From Lunularia cruciata (lineage: Eukaryota; Streptophyta; Marchantiopsida; Lunulariales; Lunulariaceae), in assembly GCA_948567375.1 (NCBI GenBank), contig OX419757.1, forward strand, positions 23,368,732-23,432,731: 64,000 nt of DNA, in the 5' to 3' direction. How positions within the stretch are numbered: the stretch's first letter is position 1; every line of letters starts with the position of its first letter. Below the pieces are notes generated by a model. It was not told the DNA's origin, made no database searches, and was given only the letters and a program-made list of their open reading frames with translations. Positions 44,291 through 56,249 of this stretch are shown piece after piece. The translations under genes were made by a program, and so were the position numbers.

Positions 44291-45039
44291 GGAGGCATTT
44301 ACAAGTAGTAAGCCTGAATATTCCTTCCTCACATCTTTGGTTGTATTGTTATGTCCACATTCTTGATGAGAAGCGTAAGATCCAAAGGCTGAGGAATGCA
44401 TTTTCCTTGGATATGCTCTAGATCCTAAAGGCTATAGATGTTATCGTCTCACAACATAAAAGTTCTATGTTAGCAAGGATGGTATCTATGATGCAGTAGC
44501 CTCTTGGTTTGTGTTAACTTCCACTATTTGGTTTTCTATACCACTTATTGAGAGCCCAAGGAGTACTACTTATGTTGTTGTCTCCCGTGTATCTACTGGG
44601 GCACTTGTATTGTTCAATCTATGCTTCAATCAAACAGTTCAAGAGGTTGTGCCTCTATAATTGTATCCAATTTTGGAGTTGTTACGAGTGAGGAAGATAG
44701 ACCCATCCTCCAATGCATACTTGCACCTACATACAATACACATATACGAGATGTCATCTTTGTTAATATGCCTACTACATCATAATCAATGCAAGAAGAG
44801 GTGACCAATCAAGTACATGGTCCAAGACAATCTCAACGGGTGAAACACCCCATTAGGCATTTTTTCCATGAATGTTTCCTCCTGACATATCATGCATATA
44901 TAGCTATTGTTCTACAATAGCACAAACCAACCACCTTGGGAAAGGCTCTACAACACAAATAGTGTGTTGCTACCATGCAAGCATAACTTGTTGCTCTTTA
45001 CCACCAATGCCCATGGGAGTTGGTGGATCTACCTTTTGA

Positions 45040-45700
45040 TCATAAGGCTATCAATTGTAGATGGGTCTTTTATATCAAGCCTAATTCTGCTGGATATGTG
45101 AGCAGGTATAAAGCATGCTTGGTGGAAAAAGGTTAAGCTTAGTAGTTTAGCATGGACTATGATGACACATTAGTCTTGTTGCCAAGATTGTAAGTAGTCG
45201 TATAATGGTTGCAATTGTAGTTCAACAAGGATTACAATTACACCAGATGGAATTCAAGAACTCATTTCTCAATGGTCATCTTGAAGAGGAGATTTACATG
45301 GTGCAACTACCTGGTTTTGAAAACCCACAATTTCTTTCTCAAGTTTGCAAGCTGCAAAAATTGCTCTATGGCTTGAAGCAAGCATATGGGGCTTGGTATG
45401 CAAAGATTACTTCCTTTTTGGTAGCTTGTGGATTTGCTATTTGTCCTTTTGATCCTACCTTATATGTTTTAAGGGAAGCAAATCAAGATTGATTATCACT
45501 ATCTATGTGGATGATGTCATTATCACTAATAGATGAGACACTAGCTATGAGAAGCTAGTGTCTCATCTTAAGGAGTACTTAAAGGCCTAGTTTGAGATGC
45601 AAGATCTAGGTGGCCTTAGATATTTCCTTAGAGGAGTTTATTATGGATGTATAGGATATGTGGCTTGTGTAATGTCAGAATACCACTGACATGCTAAAGA
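45040..45700 (+). pseudogene. Copia reverse transcriptase remnant
   Basis: NCRWVFYIKPNSAGYVSRYKA near 45052, then QMEFKNSFLNGHLEEEIYM, LQKLLYGLKQAYGAWYAKI and DPTLYVL in an open 95-codon frame (45205-45492), then, one frame over, IYVDDVIIT (about 45497) and FEMQDLGGLRYFL. These are the canonical copia motifs. Confidence 0.88.
45531..45568. repeat. Perfect 16-bp-arm hairpin just after the YVDD motif
   Basis: AGATGAGACACTAGCT (45531-45546) and AGCTAGTGTCTCATCT (45553-45568) are perfect reverse complements separated by ATGAGA. Confidence 0.95.
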
Positions 45701-45939
45701 GATTTGGCCTACTAGAGTGTAAGCTTATGACTACATCTTTGGAGTAGGACCATCACTTGGGTATTGATGACAATGAATTGCTTGATAACACTTGTAGATA
45801 TAGACAAATGGTTGGTAGTATGATCTAATTGAGTATCACTATACCTAACCTTAGTTATGCGGTTGGAGTTGTTAGCAAATTTATGCAATCATTGTGCAGA
45901 TGTCACTTTGATGTCAAGTGCATTTTCTAATATATGAAG

Positions 45940-46497
45940 TTCGCTTTGTAGTTTGGCCTTCACTACACATTTGGCAGATCATTGGTGCTACATGGTTACA
46001 CTAATGCAAATTGTGCACAAAGTGTACTTGAGAGGAGTTCTAATTTAGAGTACATGTTTGGACTTGAGAGTGATGCTATGAGTTGGGCTTCTAAGAAGTA
46101 GCCAAGTGTAGCTATGTCTTCCAATGAGGTAGTGTATCATGTAGCCACCAATGCAACTAATGAAGTTGTTTGGCTTTGGAGTTTGCTTTCTAATATTGCT
46201 GTAGATTGTTTATTCCACATTGTGTTGTACACTCATAACATAAGTAACATCAAGTTAGCTAGTAATATTGTGTTTCATGTTAGGACTAAGCACATTGAGG
46301 TGCACTATCTCTTTGTTAGGGAGAAATTTTTGGTAGGCCAGATTGAGCTTAAGTTTGTTGGCACAAGTGAGCAAATAGCTATTATTTTCACCAAGGCCTT
46401 ATCTAGAGATAAGTTTGAGGCTTTTAGACTTTGCCTTGGTGTAAATGATATTAAGTTGAGCTTGAAGGGGAGTGTTGATACTACCCCAAGCTCATAG
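45940..46497 (+). pseudogene. Copia RNase H remnant
   Basis: The frame to 46497 has MSWASKK, SSNEVVYHVATNATNEVVWL, TKHIEVHYLFVREK and IIFTKALSRDKFEAFR, the typical C-terminal RNase H of copia. The stop at 46495 lies inside the LTR start. One TAG breaks the frame at about 46099. Confidence 0.88.
46462..46472 (+). promoter_or_regulatory. Copia polypurine tract
   Basis: TTGAAGGGGAG directly precedes the 3' LTR, where plus-strand synthesis starts. Confidence 0.85.
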
Positions 46498-46684
46498 TGA
46501 CTTAGTTAGTGACTTAGTTCTCAATGTAAAGTTGTATTTTGGTTTAGGATACATATGTATTCTATATATACATGAGAGGAATACCTTCTCTCTATTTGTT
46601 CTTGCTTATCTTCCTTGTGTGTTCTATCACTCTCCCTTATGAACTATTGTGAATGGTCTTGGAAGGTTTATCCAATCTTTGACA
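46473..46684 (+). repeat. Copia 3' LTR (212 bp)
   Basis: It matches the 5' LTR with clear divergence, including an extra tandem copy of GTGACTTAGTT (about 46497-46518). It ends TCTTTGACA at 46684. Confidence 0.92.
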
Positions 46685-46689
46685 AAAAT

Positions 46690-47039
46690 AACAAGACATC
46701 AATGCTTTGAAGGTGGAGCATGAGATTATGTAAACTCCATGATCCTCATGGCTATTTCTTAGCTTGTATTGTATACTTATCTCATGGGGTTGACCAATCT
46801 CATTTTATAAACTTATGAATCCTAGTGGAAATCAATTGATGTTCCAATACACCGTGAGAGCTAAAAGGAGTAAAGTCCATTGTGGAAAGAGTGCTAGTAA
46901 TGTTCAAGTATAGATGTCTTCTCCTGGTCATTTGCTAAGATACCTTGTAGTATTAAGGAGAGTATGGAACCCAATAGGAAAGGCATAAGGATCTTGGTAT
47001 ACATATATGGCCTAGGTAAACTATGTAAAAATTACTTGG
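46690..47039 (+). repeat. Repeat family B, right part
   Basis: It continues the alignment with about 60410-60700 (for example AACTTATGATCATC against AACTTATGAATCCT, then AAAGGAGTAAAGTCC against GAAGGAGTAATATCC). This confirms that the copia element split one repeat. Confidence 0.65.
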
Positions 47040-47560
47040 ATAGGTATGAGATAGCCATGTGTAATAACATTAGCTAGAAAAATTAGTTATAGGTGAAAAT
47101 AGGCTTAGTAATATCTTTAGACATGTTATATATGATGGTCTTAGTAGATCAAATAAATAAATCTCCAAAAGAGTACTTTCACTAATAGGGTAGAAGTTTA
47201 AAACACATTGAAAACTTAAGAGTCAATTTTGAAAGCCTTAAAGAAAAAATTAGGCCTCAAAAAATTGAAATCTTACCCACACTAAGGTAAAAAAGTTTGA
47301 ATATATTTGTCTTGTCAAGATCTTTCTAATGGTACTTCTTCCATGCTATTTTGAGCTTCATATAGAATTCTCCAAAGATTCTCTTTGGTCAAACTTGTTT
47401 GACCAACCAAATAGGACAAGGATCTACATATCACCAATCCATGTATCTAATCTAAGGGTGTAATTCCATTTGAGGATATCATATTTGCTATATAATAAAG
47501 ACTAGGTGCTCCTTTGGGACATTGGAGTTGTTTGAGAGTTCCAATCTTGTGTGCTTCTTG
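47040..47560 (+). repeat. Dispersed repeat family C, copy 2
   Basis: It matches 39240-39885 through CTCCAAAAGAGTAC, AATTAGGCCTCAAAAAA, TTGTTTGACCAACCAAATAGGAC and CTATATAATAAAGAC...GGTGCTC. No ORF. Confidence 0.55.
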
Positions 47561-50500
47561 GGCTATTACACCATGAGCATGAGTTTGGTGGGGCTTGGAT
47601 AAATATGATAAGAGTACAAAGAGGGTTTGGAGAGTAGGAACAAAAGTGACCTTTGTTCTTATCCATAAATATCTAAATCTCCTTCTATGCTGTGCTAAGT
47701 CAATCCTAATACGAGGACAATCATGACAAGATTATATAGGTCATTGATGAGGAGGTATTTATGGATAGACAATCTGGACAGAACTATGTAGGTCATTGAT
47801 GAGGAGGTATATATGGATCTGCTACGGGAAATGATGAAAGAGTATGATCATATGGTAGTAATGGGTTGGCAGAGCTAGGAAGGAGAGGCCTTAGTAAGAA
47901 GATCAAGGATAGGTGTGATAAAAGATATGGGATCCTCTATAGGAATGTCAACCTATGTAGTGTCTTCCATCATATACACAAAGAAGATGACATATAGATC
48001 AAAGGGACTCTATTCAAATGAACTTGATCAACTATAAGTGTATATTGAAAAAGTAGATATCAAGATCTACTTTCTAATTGCATGGGATGTTAGATGAAGA
48101 GTGTTGCTTATGGTAGTCCCTTTAAGTCTCCATGACAAAGAACAAAATATAAGCATCTTAAAATACTCTATTGAAAATATTTCCACACACATGGAACAAT
48201 AACAACCAACCCAAATATAAAGTAAAAAGGAGGAAATAAATATAAAAGAAAATATAGAAAATGAAACAAAGGATAGATGTGTGAAAGGTCTATCTAGAAT
48301 CAAAGAGATCACCCTTCCTTCAAACCCCACTGCAAAATTGATGCCTCTTTCAATCCCTGTTGCAACATCAACGAAGTCCATTAATCTAGGTCCCTTTCCA
48401 ACCTATAATTCAGATAACCTATAATTCAGATGCAATGCCCGTCACAAAGCATGCACTTCTCCGTATGTCTATCATCACTCCAATGAAAATGTAGATTTGG
48501 GGCCATTCCACCTCCCGGCAATAAAAAAACCTTATATCCTCCTAACATCGGAACCAGAAAGCGTCTTGCCGTGCTCACCAAGCGCCACCCTCAAAACATA
48601 TTCCAGTTTGATTGTCCTGTGGCCTCTCGTCCAAAAATCCCCTTTCGCCAAATTTTCCACAAACTGCAGCAAATTGTGATGGTGATATAAATACACTCTA
48701 CTTCTAGATGCGGCAAGCATCACCATCCGTTTCTATCCTCGACTTCCTCTGCTTCTCCTTTAGTCTATACATCTATATAATTGGATTCGAGTCACATGTG
48801 CATGCATCGTCCAAGAGTATTAGTTTGTCTAAGTGGCTTGAAATTTGACAATTTAAGAGGAGAGAAGGAGACCCGCGAGGATGATCAATTTGGTATACTC
48901 CAGCACCTCTGTTTTTTACTATTGATGCGCCTGGCTCCTTCCACTATTGCTTCTCCGGTACGCTCCAAGCTCCTTTCCAATATCGCTGCTAGGGTCCATT
49001 TTTTTTGCAAAATTGTTAATTTTCGGTAACCACTAAACCCTGCGTTCCTTTACACACCAAAAAACCTTGTGCTCCTTCCCACTGTCGCTGATGCCCTAGA
49101 CCCTATTTGATTCATTGTTAAATTCAATCAAATATACGTAGGGACGGTTTACTCTCAAGTCAACTTCACAAGCACTCTACACTCATGGTTCTGCATCAGA
49201 AACTCGTACAACAGTTTTATGTAAAGGACAAGTAATTCTAACACGATAAATCGAGCTAAATTTTGAATCAATCAATGCACCAATTAGTCATTTCAAACTA
49301 TACGTGTTTCTGAAGCCAAGATGAAAGCGTTGAAATCCTTAACAATAAGTTGCATTTGAAACTGTGCGTGTTCCCTATTTCACTTCCGAATTTTATGATT
49401 TCTTGTCCCATTTTAAACTCCCCTCAAGAGGGTGAAAGTTTTCCAATGTGTAAGTCTAAATTAACCACTTCACGCGTACTCATCAAAGAAGCCTGCAGTT
49501 ACAGGGAAAATCATTGTCCTGACCAGATGCTATTCCTTTCAAAGCAGCTTTTCTGGAGTCTCGCTGCTCCCCTATCCTGTAAAAGTCAACCTATCGACGC
49601 ATCTCCGGCAACGAAAAGAGGCAAACTCGGAGGACTGTCATAAGTTTTCACAATATCTTACCAACCAAATTTAAGTGGGGCCCGTTCCATCTTCATACAC
49701 TCGTCTCCAGATTAGAAAGTGGAAAAGGCGACCGCGTAGGAAAAATAGATTAGAAAGCAGAAGAAGAGTACAGATTAGCCGTTGTTCGAGACACCACTAC
49801 CACAAAAAGGTCATATATACATCCCTTATCCCCTTAAGATGTCTTAACATCGGGTTGCATCACGTTCTTAACTTAAGATGTTTCACTGAAGTATCAACCT
49901 TCAATTGCTCAAGTTGTATCCAACGTAAATATAGTACAGAATATAGTAAATCTAGTATCTCTGTCCAGAAACCAACGAGTTCTTTTACTAATTTTTTGGT
50001 TTTTTCATTCATTTCCAAGTCACATTAAATTCATAGGTGAATATAAGAGCTAATATTTTATAAAATCTTTTTAACTGCAAGGAATTTACTCTGATTCAGT
50101 AATCCCCTATTCTCAATAAAATAATGTTCTAGTGGTCTCATACAGACATAGATTAAAATAACAACATAATCAGGTTCCTGGTGAGCTAAACGATAATCTT
50201 TACATAAACAGCTAAAACCTGGTGAGATAAATGATAATTTCAACAGGATCACGGCATCATGTTATTACTCAAAATTTGGTGTGATAAGTGGTGGTTTTGA
50301 ACACAGCTTAAGGAGTAAAACTTGAGTCATAATTAATTGAATTTACTTTAGGTTTTGGAATTTCATTCATAACTCAAATCAAATCCTCTTGAAATTTAGA
50401 AGAAAAAAGAAAATTTTTGTTTGGAGCATGTTGATCATAAAAGACTGAAAAAGGTGTGAGAAAAGTAGAATTGCACTTGCCTAAACATGAAGCTCAACAA

Positions 50501-50854
50501 AAACTATCAATAAGGTAAAAACGATGTCCTAGAATGTGTTCAATAATGAAGGAAAAATAAGAGTATGTTGAGGTACATAAGACAATCTTCAAAATGCATG
50601 ATGAGGCAAATTTACTGTAAGAGGAATTTCAACACCCAATTATGTCTTACAAGGAAAAATGGATATCTTTTGTTTCTAAAAGCCATACTAAAAATACTTG
50701 TATACGCACCATGAGTCGGAGATGGAACATAACCACACATTTTTTAAACAGATAACATTCCAAAGATCCAATGGAATCTGTTTGCTTTTCCCTATTTTAT
50801 TCCCTATTTGTTGTTAAATTCTATTTAGATATTATAATACCATTAGCTAGATCT
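47561..50854. other. Mixed unassigned sequence, no supported gene
   Basis: No domain recognised on either strand. 48067-48381 (minus) has only short hydrophobic frames. A 64-codon minus frame at 48532-48726 looks coding in composition (LLQFVENLAKGDFWTRGH) but matches nothing I know. A 16-base direct repeat (ACCTATAATTCAGAT) is at about 48400-48432. A short GGCGACCGCGTAGG word at about 49727 resembles the end of the LADD LINE family. Confidence 0.4.
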
Positions 50855-51020
50855 AGAGATGTAAATTTGCTTGGTGATATCTATAGGGATATTATATACG
50901 ATGGTCTGAATAGATCAGATAGAGGTGTCACCAAAAGAATATTTAAATTAATAAAGCAGAGGTTGAAAACACCTTGGAAACTTTAGGGTCAATTTCAAAG
51001 GCCTAAAAGAATGGAATCTG
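50855..51020 (+). repeat. Dispersed repeat family C, fragment
   Basis: GATGGTCTGAATAGATCAG, GGTGTCACCAAAAG and GGGTCAATTTCAAAGGCCT match the first part of copies at 39.3 and 47.1 kb. Confidence 0.5.
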
Positions 51021-51099
51021 TTATCATTTTGGAAAAGAGGCATTACCTTATGAACTATGTGGTATAGGTCCTCCATTGGTATATTTCATCATTGTGGAG

Positions 51100-51680
51100 G
51101 GAGGAGCTCAGTCTTGCTAGATGTGTTTATTGTTGTTGCTCATCAATGAAGACTCAAAGTTTGAGTGCATTGCAAAGTGACTAATATGCACTATCAATAA
51201 TATGATGTGAGCATTGTTGGAGAGACCACCAACCTCTCCTCTACAAAGAGCACTATGTTGCATCCTTGAGGAGACCGTCAAAATGATGATGTATGGATCC
51301 ACAGATCTCAATTGCTAGAGGGACAAAGATATTCAAGGATAATTGGGATGGGTAGTGGTACTCCTTGCCCCTATAAGCAATGGTTACTATTGCCTCCACA
51401 TGTACACTTGCTTATGCTAATGGCTCTACTCGTAGAGGAATCACCACCACCATGTCATGCAAGGTATGCTGACCATCCGTGCAGGTAATAATATTTGCTG
51501 GCACCTAATGGATAAGTGATCTTGGTAGATCAAGCCATTGCTCAATATGAACCTGGGATCGAGTAGTTCATAAGATCTGAACAATTATATCACGAATTGC
51601 ATCATGGACTTTGGTGTGCTCTCCACTTACTTCACATCACAAAAATTGTATCCCCTACATGTCATAAAGGAATCACAAAT
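51100..51680 (-). pseudogene. LINE C-terminal fragment, diverged
   Basis: On the minus strand, FVPLAIEICGSIHHHFD and nearby segments (TDGQHTLHDMVVV) correspond to parts of the 38.8-39.2 kb fragment (TNRCCTLFDVVVAN and PLVVEIFEHLYHQ). Frameshifted, with no RT core. Confidence 0.45.
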
Positions 51681-51920
51681 GCATTGGTACTAAAACCCTA
51701 TGGGAGTTGGATGTGTGATACACAACCCCACTTGTGATAAACTGTTCAAAAGTAAATAAAAAATGAAACTTAGAGACACGTTCCAGACCTTTTCCTCACA
51801 ATAGAAAATCCGAACCATGTAAGTTAGAGAAGTATCAATGAAGTCTGTGGTAAAAGTGAGGAGTGTGCATATACTCCCTCACTAATATCTGCCTGAATAG
51901 AAGTCAAAACATGCAAAGAA

Positions 51921-52205
51921 TGAGGGGCGTAGAGAGCCAGGGAATAAGTCACGAGATGAAGAATATAAACTATTGTGTTGAAGGTTCACAATTTAACGTC
52001 TTGATCACTTAAAAGGGTGAGGGGGCATAGAGAGCCGGGAAATAAGCACGAGATGAAGAATATAAACTATTGTGTTAAAGGTTCACAATTAACGTCTTGA
52101 TCACTTAAAAGGGTGAGGGGCGAAGAGAGCCGGAAAATAAGCACGAGATGAAGAATATAAACTATTGTGTTAAAGGTTCACAATTTAACGTCTTAATCAC
52201 TTAAA
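51921..52205 (+). repeat. 97-bp minisatellite, three units
   Basis: Units begin TGAGGGGCGTAGAGAGCC at 51921, TGAGGGGGCATAGAGAGCC at 52018 and TGAGGGGCGAAGAGAGCC at 52114, each followed by CACGAGATGAAGAATATAAA and GTTCACAATTTAACGTC. Units 2 and 3 are more alike than unit 1. Confidence 0.95.
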
Positions 52206-53464
52206 CCTTGATTAAAACTGAAATTAGCATGGAGTTGATCCTGGTTTTCATTTCCATTCACGCCGATTTTTGTAATTTGCATTCGATGATTCCTGCCCAG
52301 CATGGAGCCTATTGGTATTTGCCTTCAAACTTGAGTTTGGGAACTTATTTTGCGAGTAAAGCCAAAAGTTGCTGCGATTTCTGCGAACTTTAGCGGTTGA
52401 GTTTGACTTAACTTGGAAAGAGACAAAATTCATTTAACGGTCTAGTGTGGCCAAGAACGTGTCGGAGATATCACTCGTCACATTTCTATAAATTTTGAAT
52501 TCTGCCGAAATAGGTTTTCGCCGCCGTCAAACGTGCCCGGGAAATACTTATTTCCGATGTGAAACTGTACAGTCAGTAATGTTTGGTGCTGTAAGTCGGC
52601 ACTCCGGAGGTCTTCTGGAGTGAGGAAGGAAGAATCGCGAGAGTCGTCAGCGAGTTTGAAGTTTAGAAATTTTAAAAGAACGGAAGAACATCAATGCTGT
52701 CTGATCATGTCGGCCACGAGTGCAGCTTTTGGTACGTGTGAGAAGTGATGGAGGAAGGGTGTCATTGTCCGATGAACGATAAAGTTCAGGACCAGGAATT
52801 TCCGTATTGCTTTTGTCATGCAGAGCTGTAGCAGGTGCAGATGCTGCTCGTGCGGGCACTAAGTTTAAGAGAACAATTTTCTCCATAGATTACGATTTTC
52901 GGAGGCAACACATTTGATTTGATTTCCCGCTCTTATAATCATTGTGTTAGCAGTTCGGCAATGCTGGAGGATTTTCGGGACACGGGAGGGGATGGGATTG
53001 AAATTCTTAAGTGGAAAAGGAAAGAGGAGGAGTTGGAGTGAAGAAGAGCGGATATCCAAATCAGGAGGTCCATCGTTGTGAAACAATGGTCATTGGACAG
53101 CCTTGCAACTGTTTTGCCCTCATGTGAGTCACACCTGACATTGAGTGCGATTCGATTTTGAAATTGAAAGTGATTTTACATACTGTAGAGACTTGACACC
53201 AGACACTCGATTACGGTTACATCCGTGGTCTTTATTAGCTTATACGATAGTCATCTGTTTCTTCCTCCAACCTTCATTAACTGCGAGGCATTGAGATTGA
53301 GAATTCAAACTCAGATCACATATCCCTTGTATCGTTGGAAGTTCAGTATTCCTTAAAGTTCAAGTCATCTCTGCGAGGGACCCGGTTCATGCCTTCCTTG
53401 CACACTGATTCTGTAATGCTCCTGCTGTGCTCGTGGAGTAAAGGGGTAGTTATTGGCTATCAGT
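52206..53464. other. Less AT-rich, probably genic flank; no gene assigned
   Basis: Composition shifts to a more balanced base content. Short frames occur on both strands (for example minus 52647-52886 and 52865-53086) without known domains. I cannot support an exon here. Confidence 0.35.
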
Positions 53465-54242
53465 ATGGGGACACAAATTTGCAAACAAGCATTTGCAGTT
53501 GACAAAGACGGCCTGTCACTTGCCGGTCCCCTGGCTCCGACAAGGTCGAACAAATCCTAAGCTCAATATCCAGAAGCAGAACTAGAAGGGTCCAGGTTCT
53601 GATGTCTAGATCAGAAGCAGACTTAGAGGTCTTCGGACGTCAGGACAGAATGGCGCTTCTCAGGAAGGGTTGCTTTTGACTATATGATTCTGGCATTCGG
53701 AGTACGAAGAATGCATGTTCCATGGTTCAAGTGTCGCAGGTGCAAACAAACACCTCGATTGCACCAAGCTAGGAGTCCATTGTTGTTGCGTCTTGAAACT
53801 CGTAACAACTCCAGCGCTTGATGTCTTTGCTTAAGACATGCTCTTTTAGTTGTGAAGAAACTAAACTGCCTGGGGTTTCTGATGATTAGGAGCACCGAAG
53901 AGGAGAAGGAGATACAGCGAAGTGTAGAAACTCACATTCTGAGCTTAAAGTTCCTTGTGGGATGGCACAAAAGAGATAGGAAAAAACAAGATCCCACAGG
54001 CGGAACTGGGATACCTATCGACAATACAATCTGTGAGTTTCCTACATTTTGCATTCTGATCCTCGCAGACAGTTTAGGAGGTCGGTACGCTAGACTCACT
54101 CCTCTGTAATTTGTCAGGCCTGACTGGCACTATACCTATAAACTCCGAGCTCCCTAACGAACAGGTATATCCTCGCGCTGAAAGTAACGATTCGAATGCC
54201 GTCGATAGTGTGCTTGCACGGTACCAGCTCTTCATCGAAGCT
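53465..54242 (+). CDS. Candidate three-exon 5' gene segment (unidentified)
   Basis: Proposed exons: 53465-53544 (ATG start, MGTQICKQAF...), 53890-54032 (STEEEKEIQRSV..., GWHKRDRKKQDP) and 54118-54242 (LTGTIPINSELPNEQVYPRA, then VLARYQLFIEA). Introns begin GT and end AG (GTCGAA...TTAG, GTGAGT...TCAG), and the last donor is GTAAGT. Splice phases 2 and 1 join without a break, giving 116 codons. I know no matching family. The N-terminus MGxxxC could be N-myristoylated (inference). It lies upstream of, and in the same direction as, the kinase, so these may be its missing 5' exons or a separate gene. Direct joining to the kinase exon at 56250 does not keep phase, so another exon would be needed. 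Confidence 0.35.
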
Positions 54243-56249
54243 GTAAGTCAGGAGTAGATGCCGAGGTGGTTTCCGCTTGGTCTTAGGACGCCCGCTCTTT
54301 CTGTGTTACCTCTAAACTGTGAAATTCGTCTCAAGCCGTATTTAGCATCTCCCTGCTGAGAGTAGAAAGAGCAGAAAGAGCAGAAATATTCAATGTGCTT
54401 CGCCATTCTTGACAATTGAGTGGGGCGTGGTGAATAAGTTGAAAAGTCACACTCGACGCTTCTGCTGATTCTCGAATACGCCGTCCGTCATCACGTGGGA
54501 TGAAGTACTACCTTCTCAGGAAGCCTTGACATTCGTAGGGACCTTTATATGTGGTCTTCTTTGGTTACAGTGGATGTCTGTAGGTCTTTGAGACATTAGG
54601 CAGAGGAATCGGTTTGCATCAGGTCCTTGGTTTTGCAACATGAGATATTCATCATGTCCCCTCTTGAAGAATTACGGTATGGAAAGGATTCGACTTCGGA
54701 GGGGCGGCGCATTGGATTGTCAAGACCATTTCCATTCTCAAACTGTTTCCATTAGCTCCCACTTGTTCTGAACCTCAGGCTCATACTTAACAACTAATGG
54801 CAAGAACTAACCAAGCAACGTACTTAGCATGGCCGGTGCTGATGTCTCACTATGGCGTCCTGTATCATTCTACTTGGCCAGGGGCAGGAGCCTTCGCCTT
54901 GAGAAGAACCTGTTCAGAATTAGTGGAAAAGCAATCTAGGGATACCCGCAGTTTCCCTAATAGGCATGCTTTGCCCTAACACCTCATTCACCAGTGCCTA
55001 TATTGCTGACAGTGAGAGATCCGAGTGAAACATTGAGCTAAATGCAGTCTTCTACTGCATTTTACTGGAAAGTTACAACCATTTGCGCCTCACATATTCT
55101 AGAAAGAGCCGATGTGGTCGACCTCCATTTAATATCAATAACCTGCTCAGCCCGGGCAATTGGAATTGCATAAGTCCCCACTTGTTTTTGGCTCGGAACA
55201 TGTTTACGGTGTGAAGAACGGTTTCGTGGATCGCAACTCAGATACTCCCCATGGTTGGAATTATATCAGACAGCGTATCCGACCAGGCATATGCTAGGAG
55301 GAGCTTATTTACGTCGCTTGAGACGTATTAACCGACTGTCTAAACCAGCAGTTGGAGCTGTCGATCTCATTCTGAGAAGATTGGCTAGTTTTACGAGATG
55401 AAGCTTTTCTCCGAGACACAAATCTTCGGATGATTATCTATACAGGACTGTACCCAGTTGGTGCACCCTGCCGATCTTCATACATCTGCAGCTTATCCAT
55501 AACACCGCGAAATCGAGTCAATAAGCGCTCTTTCGTGGATTTGATTTCATGAGGGAATGTCATTGATAATTGAGTTAGTTCATCATCATGTTTGCACGAT
55601 CATTGGCGCTTGGATTTCACTGTCGCATTTGTAGATTTACTTGTATTAAACACTCCTCCTTGGTCCCTCTATCAACCGCAAGTTCGCGGGATCTTAGTGA
55701 TAGTATGTGGATCGTGTATTTTCGTTTTCTGTCCTAAAAGGAGAGTACGGAGATAGGATTTTCAACTTCTCAATTGAAGCTGAATTCTCTGCTTTTAGCA
55801 AGCATCTTCAAAGGTAATAGTGTAGGGAAAACCAATTCAGCTTCGGACATCAGGTTGGAAGAACTTCCGCTGGGACGTATGTCGTCCATAATCGCGGGAG
55901 GACTTGCTAGCGGAATAGGTTGCAAATATTTCGCTTGCTTGAAATAAACTTTTGACAGAAATTAATGTGTTCCGTGGAAACGCTAAGATTACCTTATTTC
56001 CCTGTAGCCTAATCTGCGATCAGACATTGGACTACCGTCGTAACTCTATATGCTTAGATAAAGATATCCGATTACCCTTCTGTCAATTGAGCTGAAATAG
56101 TTTTCCGTGGGTATCATTCCTAATCTTCGCCGTCTTCACACATAAATGTTTTTTTCAATCACTTTCATTATGCGACATTTCAAATATGTAAAGCGCAAGA
56201 GATAAGGTATGGAGAAGCTCTCTAACACCTTCCCTGCTGCTGGATACAG
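54243..56249. other. Possible intron or intergenic region upstream of the kinase
   Basis: No exon could be fixed. An open stretch at 54834-54945 reads MAGADVSLWRPVSFYLARGR in one frame and is also open in the next frame, so neither can be trusted. A short AGAGCAGAA repeat lies at about 54369-54388. Confidence 0.3.

Larger units (their letters stand above)
41504..46684 (+). mobile_element. Ty1/copia retrotransposon, structurally complete, decayed
   Basis: Two LTRs (41504-41706 and 46473-46684), a perfect primer site TGGTATCAGAGC at 41707, and a polypurine tract (TTGAAGGGGAG) just before the 3' LTR. Coding order is gag, protease, integrase, reverse transcriptase, RNase H, as in copia. Flanks are GGAAT and AAAAT, a possible decayed 5-bp duplication. 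All domains carry stops or frameshifts. It interrupts repeat family B; an unfilled version of the site is seen near 60.4 kb. Confidence 0.92.

Noticed and set aside
48532-48726. Minus-strand 64-codon frame with coding-like composition
   Set aside because: No recognisable family and no neighbouring exons in phase that I could confirm.
49722-49745. Short match to the LADD LINE end word (GGCGACCGCGTAGG)
   Set aside because: Only about 16 bases agree and the following sequence does not, so a LINE insertion is not supported.
54834-54945. Possible exon starting MAGADVSLWRP
   Set aside because: Two overlapping frames are equally open, and no phase-compatible donor links it to the kinase.
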